Positions 26,194-35,337 are shown, counted from the first letter of the stretch. The stretch is 64,000 nucleotides of DNA from Pelobacter seleniigenes DSM 18267 (GCF_000711225.1 NZ_JOMG01000002.1:1004501-1068500), one strand, 5' to 3'. Made by a program: numbers and translations. Notes: generated from the sequence alone by a model not told the origin.

Positions 26194-26982
26194 ATGGATT
26201 TAGGATTGAAAGACAAGGGAGTCATTGTTATGGCCTCCAGTTCGGGACTGGGCAAGGCGGTCGCCTGCGAATTCGCCCGCGAACAGGCCAAGGTCATGTT
26301 GTTCAGCCCCTTTGAGGATCAGCTCAAAGAAGCCCAGGCCGAGATCAAGGCGGAAACCGGCAACGCCCCGGAATACTTTGTCGGGGATATCACCAAAGCC
26401 GAGGACATCAAACAGCTGGTCGCCACCACCGTGGCCAAATTCGGCGGGGTCTATGCCCTGGTCAACAACACCGGCGGTCCGCCGGCCGGCACCTTTGATG
26501 CCTTTGACGACGAAACCTGGCAGAAAGCCTATGAGCTGACCCTGCTCTCCTATGTCCGCGCGGTCCGCGAAGTGCTGCCGCACATGCGCGCCGCGGGCAC
26601 GGGGCGGATTCTCTGCTCGACCTCGTCATCGATCAAGGCGGTGCTCGACAACCTGATCCTGTCCAACACCTTCCGCAGCGGCGTCGTCGGCCTGGCCAAG
26701 ACCCTCTCCCAGGAACTGGGCAAGGACGGCATCCTGGTCAATGTCATCGCCCCGGGGCGGATCGGCACCGCGCGCATCGACCAGCTCGACCAGATCCGCG
26801 CCGACAAGGCGGGAATTTCGGTGGAGCAGCTGCAGCAAAACACCTTCAAGACCATTCCGCTGGGACGCTACGGCGAACCGGCCGAGTACGGCAAGCTCTC
26901 GGCGTTCCTCTGCTCCGAAGCCAACACTTACATCACCGGCCAGTCGGTCCTGGTCGACGGGGGGCTGGTCAAGGCCTTGTAA
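26194..26982 (+). CDS. Atypical short-chain dehydrogenase, copy 1
   Basis: 262 residues from the ATG at 26194 (AAAAGGAG upstream). Rossmann motif ASSSGLG (residues 14-20) and NNTGG (91-95) are present, and the C-terminus ends YITGQSVLVDGGLVKAL as in classical SDRs. The catalytic YxxxK is absent: the aligned stretch is SNTFR at 157-161, so Tyr and Lys are replaced by Ser and Arg. This fits the SDR subgroup known for a poor catalytic tetrad (BKR-like SDR-like). The protein is identical to that at 39875. Paired with FAH copy 1. Confidence 0.88.
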   Translation: MDLGLKDKGVIVMASSSGLGKAVACEFAREQAKVMLFSPFEDQLKEAQAEIKAETGNAPEYFVGDITKAEDIKQLVATTVAKFGGVYALVNNTGGPPAGTFDAFDDETWQKAYELTLLSYVRAVREVLPHMRAAGTGRILCSTSSSIKAVLDNLILSNTFRSGVVGLAKTLSQELGKDGILVNVIAPGRIGTARIDQLDQIRADKAGISVEQLQQNTFKTIPLGRYGEPAEYGKLSAFLCSEANTYITGQSVLVDGGLVKAL

Positions 26983-27058
26983 AATTCTGCTTTTGTCGGA
27001 ACTGGATTATGGTGAGCAGATCGCAAAGAGCAATCATTTAGTCAGGATGGAAATTAAA

Positions 27059-27109
27059 AACCGAGCTGAATGCTGAAATTTTCCGTTTCAGCGTTCAGCT
27101 CGGTTTCTT
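27059..27109. terminator. Strong bidirectional terminator between SDR copy 1 and lyase copy 2
   Basis: A 20-base stem, 27059-27078 with 27086-27105 (one G-T wobble), a seven-base loop, T-rich sequence to the right and an A-run to the left. It sits between convergent genes and marks the border between cluster A and cluster B. Confidence 0.85.
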
Positions 27110-27193
27110 TTGAGGGGGAAAGGACGGCCTCAGAGCCGCATGGTTTGGGACCAACCGGTCTGCAACCTGCAGTTACAGATAGTCGCTCCCCGC

Positions 27194-28093
27194 TTACAGG
27201 GTCAGCTCATACCCTTTCCGGTTCAGGTATTCGACAATCTGCAGCATCTGCTCCACGGTTTTGGCATCGGCATTCATCCCCGGATGGCGCACTTTGGTGG
27301 TGCTGAACACGCCCATCCGTTTGAGCAGGTGCTTGCGCAGGGAAATGCCGATCCCCGGCTGGAACTCCCAGCGGGTCAGGGGCAGGAAATCGTAGAACAA
27401 CTCCTTGGCCGCCTCCCATTCCCCGGCCTGGGCATACTGATAAAGGCGCACCAGCAGTTCGGCATAGACGAACCCGGTCATGATTCCGACTGCGCCGAGT
27501 TGCAGTTCTTCCAGGGCATAGTTGCCACCCAGCGCCCCGAACACCTTGAGGGGCTCACCGACGCTCTGCTGCAGGGCCTGCATTTTGGCGCCGGTCGGCG
27601 GATCTTCCAGCTTGATGTACTGAACATATTCGGCACTGGCAAACATCTGCGTGATCAGCTCCACGGACATGGTGATGCCGGTCACCGCCGGGTAGTCGTG
27701 GATGATGCAGGGGATTTGTGCGGCTGCCGAGACCTGCTGGTAGTATTCCAGCAGCGGCTTGTCCTTCTGAATACCGTGGGGTCCGAGGAGCAGGGCGTCC
27801 GCCCCCAGATCACGGGCTTTGGCGGCCTGCAGCTTGGCCGGATCGGTGGCCGGAGCGCGGGTGCCGACCACCAGGTGCATCGCGGCGGGCATCCGTTTCC
27901 GGTAGAGTTTGATGATTTCGGTGCGTTCGTCGTCGGTCATTTTCGGCCCTTCGCCGAGGGCGCCCATGATGGCCAGGCCGTGGACCTTTTTTTCGGCCAT
28001 GCAGTCGATCAAACGTTCGATACTGGCGTAATCGACCGCCCCGTCATCCAGAAACGGGGTCGGGACAATCGGATAGATTCCTTTGAGTTCCAT
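27194..28093 (-). CDS. DapA/NAL-superfamily lyase, copy 2
   Basis: 299 residues, the second copy of the lyase at 12927-13826 with the same catalytic Tyr (HDYPAVTGI) and Lys (YIKLED) regions. DNA identity is about 98% within the coding region and stops abruptly at both ends. Differences include a small block near 27715-27730 (residues VSAAAQ here, VSDAAK in copy 1), and mostly silent changes elsewhere. It is the last gene of the minus-strand TRAP/ureide operon of cluster B. Probably cleaves a 2-oxo acid to pyruvate plus aldehyde. Confidence 0.88.
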   Translation of the reverse strand: MELKGIYPIVPTPFLDDGAVDYASIERLIDCMAEKKVHGLAIMGALGEGPKMTDDERTEIIKLYRKRMPAAMHLVVGTRAPATDPAKLQAAKARDLGADALLLGPHGIQKDKPLLEYYQQVSAAAQIPCIIHDYPAVTGITMSVELITQMFASAEYVQYIKLEDPPTGAKMQALQQSVGEPLKVFGALGGNYALEELQLGAVGIMTGFVYAELLVRLYQYAQAGEWEAAKELFYDFLPLTRWEFQPGIGISLRKHLLKRMGVFSTTKVRHPGMNADAKTVEQMLQIVEYLNRKGYELTL

Positions 28094-28155
28094 GTTCAGC
28101 TCCTTAACAACCGGCGGTCCATGACCGCCGAAAAAATATCATCAGCAAGCCAGCG

Positions 28156-28821
28156 TCAGCAGCCCACCATTTCTGCCGTCATCCGGGCGACCAGTCGCTG
28201 CGGACAGATCACCGGCAGGTTGCAGACACTTTTGAACACCTCGACCGCAGCCGGTTTAAAGCCCATACAATCGAGCACCACCAGCTCGACGCCAGTGTCC
28301 TTGAACGCAGCGGCAGCGCGTTGCAACGCTTCCATATCGATGGGGGCTGCCACCTGCCCGACCACGCTGAAACCTTTTTCCCGCCAGTGTCGGCAAGCCG
28401 GTTCCAGCTGCCCGGTATTGGGCGAGACAATGCCGATATTTTTCCGGGCACTGAGCCCCGTGACCACTGCCGGGACCACTCGCCCCGGATAGATGACCGG
28501 CAGCGGAGAGTTGAGGTCCGGAAAATTCCCGGCGCACATCAACACAATCACTTCGGCTCCGGCCGCGGCCAGTTCAGCGGCTTTTTGTTCCAGCAGGGGA
28601 ATCAGCCGAAGCATTGAGATTTCCCGCGTGCTGCCATCCGCCAGGATCACAAACAGCGGGTACTCCGGTGTTGTTTCAACCAGCGCATCGATCTGCGCGG
28701 TGCTCATGCCATCAAGCCCTCCCCCAGTCAGCAGCTCTGCCGCCGGGAGATGATGCCGATAGATCCCTTCAATATCCGGCCGTGGGGTCTGCCCCAGCAC
28801 CAGAATTCCTAACTTTGCCAT
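28156..28821 (-). CDS. AroM-family protein
   Basis: 221 residues from the ATG at 28821, behind AAAGGA. LGILVLGQTPRPDIEG opens the protein, followed by LADGSTREIS, VIVLMCAGNFPDL, NIGIVSPNTGQL and VELVVLDCMGF. This is the AroM pattern, related in fold to the Asp/Glu/hydantoin racemase superfamily, with the two cysteines (MCAG and DCMG) in the positions of the racemase catalytic pair. Function of AroM is unknown. Next to an allantoinase-like enzyme and a carbamoylase-like enzyme, a racemase role is attractive but inferred. Confidence 0.85.
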   Translation of the reverse strand: MAKLGILVLGQTPRPDIEGIYRHHLPAAELLTGGGLDGMSTAQIDALVETTPEYPLFVILADGSTREISMLRLIPLLEQKAAELAAAGAEVIVLMCAGNFPDLNSPLPVIYPGRVVPAVVTGLSARKNIGIVSPNTGQLEPACRHWREKGFSVVGQVAAPIDMEALQRAAAAFKDTGVELVVLDCMGFKPAAVEVFKSVCNLPVICPQRLVARMTAEMVGC

Positions 28822-28841
28822 GCTCAATCCTTTGCTGTTGG

Positions 28842-29735
28842 TTATTCTGCCACGCCAACCCTGAACCCGACCAGCCCTTCCAGCGCCTTGATCAGGGCAT
28901 GATGCCCCTCTTCACCCAACCCCTGGGCCTGCAGCGCCCGATAATACTGATACAGCTGGGCGGTGGTCGGAACCGGCACACCGTGATCGGCGGCAGCACT
29001 TAACACCGCGCTGAGGCTTTTCAGCTGCAGGTCGATGGTGAACCCCGGTGTCCAGTCGCGGCGGATCACTTGTGGCCCGCGATTGGAGAGCATCCAGCTG
29101 CCAGCCGCCCCGGCGCTGACCGCGGCCAGGGTCTTTTCCAGATCGACTCCGCCGGCCTGGGCAAACAGCAACGCTTCACTCATGATCAGGGTATGCCCGG
29201 AGGCCAGCAGCTGGTTGACCAGCTTGACGGTCTGGCCATCACCGCAACGCTCGCCAACATGAACCAGGGTCGTGCCCATGGCGGAAAAAATGGCCCGGCA
29301 TTCTTCAAAGGTGGCGGGGTCGCCGCCGACCATGATCGACAGGGTTCCCTGTTCGGCTCCTTCGCGGCTGCCGCTGACCGGGGCATCGAGCATGCGCAGC
29401 CCCTGAGCGGTCAGTCGTTCGGCGTGAGCGCGACTGTCACGCGGGCTGATGGTACTCATGTCGATGACCAGCAAGCCCGGCTGCGCTCCGCTGACCACCC
29501 CTTGCTCGGCAAACAGCAGCTGAGCAACGGCTGCGGCATCGCTGACACAAAGGATGACGACATCCGAGTCCGCGGCCAACGCCGCGGGGGTTGCCGCCGG
29601 GACCGCCCCCTGGCTCAACAGGGCGGTTGTTTTTTCGGCGCTGCGGTTCCAGACCCGCACATCAAACCCACCCTTGAGCAGGTTGGCGGCCATTCCCGCC
29701 CCCATAATACCAAGGCCGATAAAGCCGATTTTCAT
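28842..29735 (-). CDS. 3-hydroxyisobutyrate/tartronate-semialdehyde reductase-like dehydrogenase
   Basis: 297 residues of the beta-hydroxyacid dehydrogenase family. NAD(P)-binding GFIGLGIMGAGMAANL, substrate-binding DAPVSGSREGAEQGTLSIMVGG, catalytic Lys in VKLVNQLLASGHTL, and WTPGFTIDLQLKSL. Relatives reduce tartronate or succinate semialdehyde, or oxidise 3-hydroxyisobutyrate. Its start overlaps the RpiR gene stop by four bases. In allantoin pathways a tartronate-semialdehyde reductase (GlxR) is a normal partner, which fits cluster B; not proven. Confidence 0.9.
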   Translation of the reverse strand: MKIGFIGLGIMGAGMAANLLKGGFDVRVWNRSAEKTTALLSQGAVPAATPAALAADSDVVILCVSDAAAVAQLLFAEQGVVSGAQPGLLVIDMSTISPRDSRAHAERLTAQGLRMLDAPVSGSREGAEQGTLSIMVGGDPATFEECRAIFSAMGTTLVHVGERCGDGQTVKLVNQLLASGHTLIMSEALLFAQAGGVDLEKTLAAVSAGAAGSWMLSNRGPQVIRRDWTPGFTIDLQLKSLSAVLSAAADHGVPVPTTAQLYQYYRALQAQGLGEEGHHALIKALEGLVGFRVGVAE

Positions 29736-30643
29736 CCGTCGCTCTCCTCGCGGCCGGAACCCTGGGCCCCGTCACTGTTCTGATAGATAAAGGTGTCGAA
29801 GCGTTTATAAAGCAGTTCAAGGCGATCGTACTTGGCTGCCAGGGCCGCCTCCTTGCGCTCGACCATGATGGTAAGCAGGGCGTTAATCAGGGAGATGCCG
29901 GCGGTATAGGAGTCAAAAGCCGACAGCCCCGTGGTGTTGACCAGGAACAGGCAATCGGCCCAGGTTCCGGTCGGCACGATGGGCGAGTCAGCGAACACCA
30001 CCACCCTGGCCCCGACATCGCGGGCATACTGACAGGCCTTGAGATGATTGCGGGAATAGCGGCGGAAATCGAACACCACCAACACATCGTCAGGCTGCAG
30101 GTTGGCCAGCTGATCGACCAGATTGGACGGTTCGATGCGGCGTGTATCATGCCGGAAGCTGGCGATCTGGTAGCTGAAATAATGGGCCAGCGAAACTTCC
30201 TTGCGGGTTCCCAGCACGTACACCACCCGTCGCGGATCGTCGAACAGCTCGAAAAATCGCTCCACGGTCTCGGTTCCCACCGAACACATGGTATCCTGGA
30301 TATTGGCCAGATCCTGTTCCAGGGTTTTCGAGAAGACATTGTTGTTGTCCGCCTGACTGGAATGGGCATGGACGCGGTCCATGGGCGAATTGATCAAAAA
30401 ACGGATGTCTTCACGAAAATCGGCGCGCGCTTCCTTGATGTTGTCATAACCGATCTTCGGAAAGAACCGGGTCACCGTGGACGCGGTAATCTTGAGTTCC
30501 TCGGCGATCTCGGCCGCATTCTGCAGCAATCCCAACGGATAGACCCGCAGCAGATAATCGGCAATCATCCGGTCACTGGGGGTAAAACTGTCGGAATTTC
30601 TGCTGATCTTTTCGGCGAAACGATTCTTGGGATGATCCATCAT
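29732..30643 (-). CDS. MurR/RpiR-family regulator
   Basis: 303 residues from the ATG at 30643; ATG 30640 is also possible. N-terminal HTH_6 domain (SDRMIADYLLRVYPLGLLQNAAEIAEEL, ITASTVTRFFPKIGY) and C-terminal SIS sugar-phosphate-like domain (VVYVLGTRKEVSLAHYFSYQ, DDVLVVFDFRRYSR, VVVFADSPI). It lies inside the operon, between the amidase and the reductase, so probably regulates cluster B in response to a pathway intermediate. RpiR proteins regulate allantoin genes (AllR-like HpxU types) in some bacteria. Confidence 0.92.
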   Translation of the reverse strand: MMDHPKNRFAEKISRNSDSFTPSDRMIADYLLRVYPLGLLQNAAEIAEELKITASTVTRFFPKIGYDNIKEARADFREDIRFLINSPMDRVHAHSSQADNNNVFSKTLEQDLANIQDTMCSVGTETVERFFELFDDPRRVVYVLGTRKEVSLAHYFSYQIASFRHDTRRIEPSNLVDQLANLQPDDVLVVFDFRRYSRNHLKACQYARDVGARVVVFADSPIVPTGTWADCLFLVNTTGLSAFDSYTAGISLINALLTIMVERKEAALAAKYDRLELLYKRFDTFIYQNSDGAQGSGREESDG

Positions 30644-30650
30644 CGGTGGT

Positions 30651-31913
30651 TTACCCTTCGGTCTGCGCCGCGGCAATCCGCAGCAGGCTGGTTAACAGCA
30701 CCTGGCAGCCTTCGGTGGCCGCCGCCGGCGTAATTTCTTCAGCCGGATTATGACTGACTCCGTTACGGCAGGGGATAAAAATCATTCCGGTAGGGACAAA
30801 AGGCGCCAGCGATTGGGCATCATGCCCGGCGCCACTGGGCATCAAGGTCGCGGACAGCTGTTCCTGGTCGGCCGCGGCGGCGATCTGCTCGATCAGTTCG
30901 GGAGCCAACCGGACACTATCCTTTTCATAGATCGTTTCGATGTTCCAACCCTGTCGCTCGGCGGCATAGGCGAGCAAGCGATCACGAACCCGCTGCATAT
31001 CTTCGGGCTGCTGGGAACGCAATTCAACCAGAAAACGACATTGAGCCGGAACAACATTGCTGGCGCCCGGCGCGACCGTAACCTGGCCGATGGTCCCGAC
31101 CATTTCCGGGTTCTGCTCGGCAACCCACTGCGGCAACAGGGTGAACACCGGCGCGGCCTCGACCAACGCATCCTTGCGCAGCGCCATCGGCGTGGTCCCG
31201 GCGTGGGCCGCCTCACCACTGACCGTGACGATATAGCGATAAACTCCGACAATAGCGGTGACCACCCCAATATGCAGTTGTTCGCTCTCCAGCCGCCGCC
31301 CCTGCTCGATATGGAGTTCCAGGAAAGCGGCCAGTTCGGCCGGATCGCGCCGGGCTGAAGCGATCTGCTCCGGGTCCTGGCCGAGCTTGAGCAGATGCTG
31401 GATAAAGGGTTCGGCCCCTTCATTTTTGGCTTTACAGAGCTCTCCGCCCTTGAGCTGCCCCATCATCGCCCGGCTTCCCACGGTGCCGGCATTATGGGCG
31501 GCTTCTTCGTCACAGAAACTGATTACCTCGAGATCACAGGGCAGGGAGAAACCACTCTCGCGGAGACTGCGCGCGCACTCCAGGGCCGCGATGACCCCGT
31601 AGGCGCCATCAAATCGGCCCCCTTCCGGAACGGTATCAAGGTGGGAGCCCAAGGCTATTTTTTTCCTCTCGGGATGCCCTGATTGCAGAGTGCCGATGAC
31701 ATTCATGATGCCGTCCACACGCACCTCGAGCCCGGCCTCGGTCATTTTATCGATGAGCCAGAGGCGGGCCTGCTGGTCCACTGCGGACAGCGCGGGGCGG
31801 GTCACCCCGCCGTTCGGCAGGCCACCGATCCGGCCCAGTTCCAGCAGATCGGCCCAGAGCCGCTCCCCATTGATTGTTATTCTTTGCATAAGCCTTTGCA
31901 TCCTTGTGAACAC
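30651..31913 (-). CDS. M20-family amidohydrolase (N-carbamoyl-amino-acid or allantoate amidohydrolase-like)
   Basis: 420 residues from a GTG at 31913; internal ATGs at 31901 and 31889 are possible starts (INGERLW, the usual family opening, follows closely). Dizinc site: LGSHLDTVPEGGRFDGAYG, FCDEEAAHNAGTVGSR, ELHIEQG, and SGAGHDAQSLA with a C-terminal His in NGVSHNPAEE. This is the HyuC/AllC/beta-ureidopropionase family, releasing ammonia and CO2 from carbamoylated amino acids or allantoate. Stop lies 7 bp before the RpiR start. Together with the allantoinase-like gene upstream it makes a two-step ring opening and decarbamoylation. Confidence 0.9.
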   Translation of the reverse strand: MFTRMQRLMQRITINGERLWADLLELGRIGGLPNGGVTRPALSAVDQQARLWLIDKMTEAGLEVRVDGIMNVIGTLQSGHPERKKIALGSHLDTVPEGGRFDGAYGVIAALECARSLRESGFSLPCDLEVISFCDEEAAHNAGTVGSRAMMGQLKGGELCKAKNEGAEPFIQHLLKLGQDPEQIASARRDPAELAAFLELHIEQGRRLESEQLHIGVVTAIVGVYRYIVTVSGEAAHAGTTPMALRKDALVEAAPVFTLLPQWVAEQNPEMVGTIGQVTVAPGASNVVPAQCRFLVELRSQQPEDMQRVRDRLLAYAAERQGWNIETIYEKDSVRLAPELIEQIAAAADQEQLSATLMPSGAGHDAQSLAPFVPTGMIFIPCRNGVSHNPAEEITPAAATEGCQVLLTSLLRIAAAQTEG

Positions 31914-31946
31914 CCCCGCTGCCAGAGCGGGAATGGCGGGTTAAAC

Positions 31947-31975
31947 CGGTCGCCGGAAGCACCTCCCGGCGACCG
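31947..31975. repeat. Hairpin between amidohydrolase genes
   Basis: CGGTCGCCGG (31947-31956) pairs with CCGGCGACCG (31966-31975). It lies in the 71-bp gap inside the cluster B operon and has no T-run; it may adjust mRNA stability. Confidence 0.5.
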
Positions 31976-31984
31976 CTGAAGCCA

Positions 31985-33343
31985 TCAGACCGCCGGGACG
32001 TAGCAACCGTCGCCGCCCTTGGCCAGGACCTTGCCGTCGGCAAAAATGGTTTTGCCGCGCAATACGGTCCGCACCACTTTGCCCTGCACGCGCATGCCGT
32101 CATAGGGGGACCATTTGGCCGATGACTGGGTAGCGGCGGCATCAAAAACCCATTCCGCTGTCGGATCGAGAATCGCGAAATCAGCATCGGCACCAACGCT
32201 GATCGCCCCTTTACGCGGTGCCAGTTTGAAGCGCTCGGCCGGGCGTAGGGCCAGCAGCTGGGCCAGCCTCACCACACCCAGACCACGCTTGACCACACCT
32301 TCGCTGAAGAGCAGCGGCAGAATCGATTCCACTCCCGGCGCTCCGGAACCGTTGCTGAAAATATCCGGGTTGTTCTTTTTCTCCAGCGGCCAGGGGGCAT
32401 GATCTGAAGCAACCCAGTCAATCCGGCCGTCGAGCAACGCCTGCCACATCCCGGCGACCGCTTCGGCACTGCGCATCGGTGGATTGATCTTGGCAAAAGC
32501 CTTTTTCTCTGCCATATCGTCTTCGGTCAGGATCAGGTAATGGGGGCAGGTCTCCACGCTGACATTGACGCCCTGCTGCCGATACCAGTCGATCATGTCG
32601 ATGCAACGCGGGTGCGAGGCGTGATAGATATGCAGAGCCGCCCCGGTCCAATAGGCGAATTCGAGGAGCTTGCCGACCGCCAGGGTTTCGGAAATCGGCG
32701 GGCGGGTTTCGCAATGGGCTTTGGGGAAGGTCTTACCCTGCTCCCGGTAACGGCTGATCAAAGCTTCAATGATAACATCATTTTCCGCGTGAAACCCAAC
32801 GGTGAGACCGGTTTTGGCCAACTCCGGCAGAACCTCAAGGAGGACATTATCGTCGATCCGCGGAAAGCGGTAGGGGTCGGTCTCAAACGCGCTCAATTTG
32901 AACCCGCAGGCACCCAATTCCGCCAGCGGCGCAATCGCCTCGACATTCCCTTCTTTCTTCAGGGTGGCCAGCAGGGCAACATCAACTTTGGCTTTCTCAG
33001 CGATCCAGCCGATCTTCTCCCGATAGATCTCCGGAGTAAACACCGGCGCCCCCTGGTCGTAGGGCATCTCGATGATCGTCGTGACCCCGCCTGCCGCAGC
33101 CGCAGCCGTGGAATTTTCAAATTGTTCGTGGAGGTTGCTGTAGGAATGGACATGGGCATCGACCATCCCCGGAAACACCAGCTTCCCGGTCGCATCGATG
33201 GTTTCCGTCGCGGCCGGAGCTTGCTCCACGGCATAGATGCCGACAATCTTTCCGGCAACCACCCCGACACAGGACTCTTTCAGGACCCGGTCGGACAGGA
33301 CCAGATCCCCTTTAATCAATAAATCCACTGAGGATGAAGACAT
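31985..33343 (-). CDS. Allantoinase/dihydropyrimidinase-like cyclic amidohydrolase
   Basis: 452 residues from the ATG at 33343, 7 bases behind AAGGAG; an N-terminal extension to 33466 is unsupported. Metal-binding FPGMVDAHVHSY, GGVTTIIEMPYDQG, Lys in CGFKLSAFETD (position of the carbamylated bridge), HAEND, HIYHASHP, VETCPHYLILTEDDM and WVASDHAPWP follow the allantoinase order, and SPYDGMRVQGKVVRTVLRG resembles the allantoinase C-terminus. It should hydrolyse a cyclic amide such as allantoin or a hydantoin. 29 bp after dctM. Confidence 0.88.
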   Translation of the reverse strand: MSSSSVDLLIKGDLVLSDRVLKESCVGVVAGKIVGIYAVEQAPAATETIDATGKLVFPGMVDAHVHSYSNLHEQFENSTAAAAAGGVTTIIEMPYDQGAPVFTPEIYREKIGWIAEKAKVDVALLATLKKEGNVEAIAPLAELGACGFKLSAFETDPYRFPRIDDNVLLEVLPELAKTGLTVGFHAENDVIIEALISRYREQGKTFPKAHCETRPPISETLAVGKLLEFAYWTGAALHIYHASHPRCIDMIDWYRQQGVNVSVETCPHYLILTEDDMAEKKAFAKINPPMRSAEAVAGMWQALLDGRIDWVASDHAPWPLEKKNNPDIFSNGSGAPGVESILPLLFSEGVVKRGLGVVRLAQLLALRPAERFKLAPRKGAISVGADADFAILDPTAEWVFDAAATQSSAKWSPYDGMRVQGKVVRTVLRGKTIFADGKVLAKGGDGCYVPAV

Positions 33344-33372
33344 AAACAAACTCCTTCTGGTTCTTGGTACGG

Positions 33373-34695
33373 CTACCCTAACAGCAGGTTGGGCAGCCAG
33401 AGCGAAATACGGGGGAAAATGATCAGCAACGTCAAAACAATCAGGTCGCAGATACAAAACGGCCACACCCCTTTGAAGATATCTTCGATGGAAATCTTCA
33501 TCTCTTTCGGGATGACCCCCTTCATGGCAAAAACATTCAGCCCTACCGGCGGGGTGATCGAACCGATTTCAGTCAATTTCAGGGCGATGACGCCGAACCA
33601 GATGGGATCGTAGCCCAGCGCAACCAGCATCGGGAACACAATCGGCAGGGTCAGGGCATAAATCCCCACCGGCACCATGATCATGCCGAGCAGGAACATC
33701 ACCGCGAGGATGCCAAGGAGAATGACGACGCGCGGCACTTCCAGCCCCTGCAACATCATCGTCAACTCGGTGGGCAGCCGGGTCACAGCCAGAATCCGGC
33801 TGTAAAACAGCGCGCCGATATTGATCAAAAACAGCATGGCCGTGGTATTCGCCGACTCTTTCATGGCCAGGGTCACTTCACTGAACTTGCGAAAGGAGCC
33901 GAGCATCCAGCCGAACACCAGGGTGATCAGCGAGCCAGCCGCAGCCGCTTCAGTCGGCGTAAACCAGCCGGAATAGATTCCGCCCAGGACAACACCGGCA
34001 ATAATCGCCACCGGCCAGATCTGCCCGGCGTCTTTCCAGCGTTCGGCAGAGCTCCGGTAGCGCTCGGCCGCCGCCGGGGCGATCTTCGGATTGCGCTTGA
34101 CCAGAAACAGAATCATGGCCACATAGGTGAAAGCGGTCATCAGCCCGGGGACCACGCCGGCGGCAAACAGCTTGCCGACCGACTGCTGGGTAAACAGAGC
34201 GTAGATGATCATCATCATGCTCGGCGGAATCATCGACGCGAATGTCCCGGCCGAAGCGATGCACCCGGCGGAAAAAGACTTGTCATAATTCAACCGGTTC
34301 ATTTCCGGCAGGGCCATCTTGCCAAAAATGGCGGTTGTGGCGATGGAGGAACCGGACACCGCGCCGAACACCGCACAGCTGAAACAGGTGGCAATCCCCA
34401 ACGAGCCCTTCAGTCCCTGGCTCATGGCGTAGACCCCGGTATAGGCCCGCCGGGCCAGACCGCCGCCAGCGGCGAAGGCGCCCATGAGAACAAACAGGGG
34501 AATTGACGCCCAGGTCGGAGTCGCAATCGAAAAATAGGCCGCCTGGCCGAGCAAGGACAGCGAACTGTCAAAGCCGAGGAGCAGAGTGCTGACGACAATG
34601 CCGCTGAGCACAAAGGACAAGCCGATCTGCAGACCGAGGCCCATCAGCAGCAGCAATAAAAAGATACAGAGTATTCCGGCAGTTATAAAATCCAT
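33373..34695 (-). CDS. dctM: TRAP transporter large permease (DctM type)
   Basis: 440 residues, about 12 membrane segments. Family motifs: PLFVLMGAFAAGGGLARRAY, CFSCAVFGAVSGSSIATTAIFGKMALPEM, GVVPGLMTAF, YSGWFTPTEAAAAG and the late GSITPPVGLNVFAMKG. Drives sodium-coupled uptake together with DctQ and DctP. The operon order P-Q-M and the position before the allantoinase-like gene indicate that it imports the cluster B substrate. Confidence 0.96.
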   Translation of the reverse strand: MDFITAGILCIFLLLLLMGLGLQIGLSFVLSGIVVSTLLLGFDSSLSLLGQAAYFSIATPTWASIPLFVLMGAFAAGGGLARRAYTGVYAMSQGLKGSLGIATCFSCAVFGAVSGSSIATTAIFGKMALPEMNRLNYDKSFSAGCIASAGTFASMIPPSMMMIIYALFTQQSVGKLFAAGVVPGLMTAFTYVAMILFLVKRNPKIAPAAAERYRSSAERWKDAGQIWPVAIIAGVVLGGIYSGWFTPTEAAAAGSLITLVFGWMLGSFRKFSEVTLAMKESANTTAMLFLINIGALFYSRILAVTRLPTELTMMLQGLEVPRVVILLGILAVMFLLGMIMVPVGIYALTLPIVFPMLVALGYDPIWFGVIALKLTEIGSITPPVGLNVFAMKGVIPKEMKISIEDIFKGVWPFCICDLIVLTLLIIFPRISLWLPNLLLG

Positions 34696-34754
34696 AGCAA
34701 CGACCTAAGCTGAGATTTGATGAATTCCGTGGTGGTTCAGGTGGTTTCGATTGT

Positions 34755-34819
34755 GGCGCTGCACAGCGCCGTCGGCAGGTCAGCCCTGCGCAGCAGCCGG
34801 TGCCAACGGCACCGGCTGC
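34755..34819. repeat. Two hairpins between dctQ and dctM
   Basis: GGCGCTG (34755-34761)/CAGCGCC (34764-34770) and the 12-base stem 34793-34804/34808-34819 (GCAGCCGGTGCC with its complement, loop AAC). Both occupy the 132-bp gap between dctQ and dctM and may limit permease expression. Confidence 0.6.
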
Positions 34820-34827
34820 CCGGGCCT

Positions 34828-35307
34828 TCAGGCCGCGCTGTTGTTCTTCAGGAGCTTGACCAGATTACTGCCCGCCTGAAGCAGAAAGCAGACCAGGCCG
34901 CACACCATCAGTGCTTTGACCGGCCAAATCCGCAACCCCAGGGTTCCTTCCAGCGATTCGTTATTGGCATAGGAATCGAGGGTGTTCTCAAATACGGCAT
35001 AGAGCAGAATGGCGATGGTCACGATGGCCAACAGTTGGGCAATGATCATCACGACATGGCGGATCCGCCTGGGCAGGGCATTGCTGACCAGTTCCAGGCT
35101 GACGTGCTCGCCATGTTGTTCACAGCGGGCCAGGCCAAGATAGATCACAATGATCATGACAAAAACCGACAGTTCTGCCATGCCCTGCAACGGAATACCA
35201 CAGGCCCGGAAAACAATATCCGCCATCAGTAGCAGCATCATCCCCAGCATCAGAAAACCACAGAACCCGGACAGAAACTGGTTCACTTTTTCAATAATCG
35301 CCGTCAT
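34828..35307 (-). CDS. dctQ: TRAP transporter small permease (DctQ type)
   Basis: 159 residues with four membrane segments (about 12-30, 45-65, 85-107, 128-150). FRACGIPLQGMAELSVFVMIIVIYLGLARCEQHGEHVSLELV is the typical DctQ core. Lies 30 bp downstream of dctP. Confidence 0.93.
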   Translation of the reverse strand: MTAIIEKVNQFLSGFCGFLMLGMMLLLMADIVFRACGIPLQGMAELSVFVMIIVIYLGLARCEQHGEHVSLELVSNALPRRIRHVVMIIAQLLAIVTIAILLYAVFENTLDSYANNESLEGTLGLRIWPVKALMVCGLVCFLLQAGSNLVKLLKNNSAA

Positions 35308-35337
35308 ACGCTTCCCCTGCTCTGCTGTCTGCCTTGA

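Noticed and set aside
27110-28492. Plus-strand open frame of 460 codons opposite the lyase copy 2 and AroM genes (and a 275-codon one at 13017-13844)
   Set aside because: It is the complement of well-supported minus-strand genes, has no family resemblance and a skewed composition rich in His, Gly and Arg.
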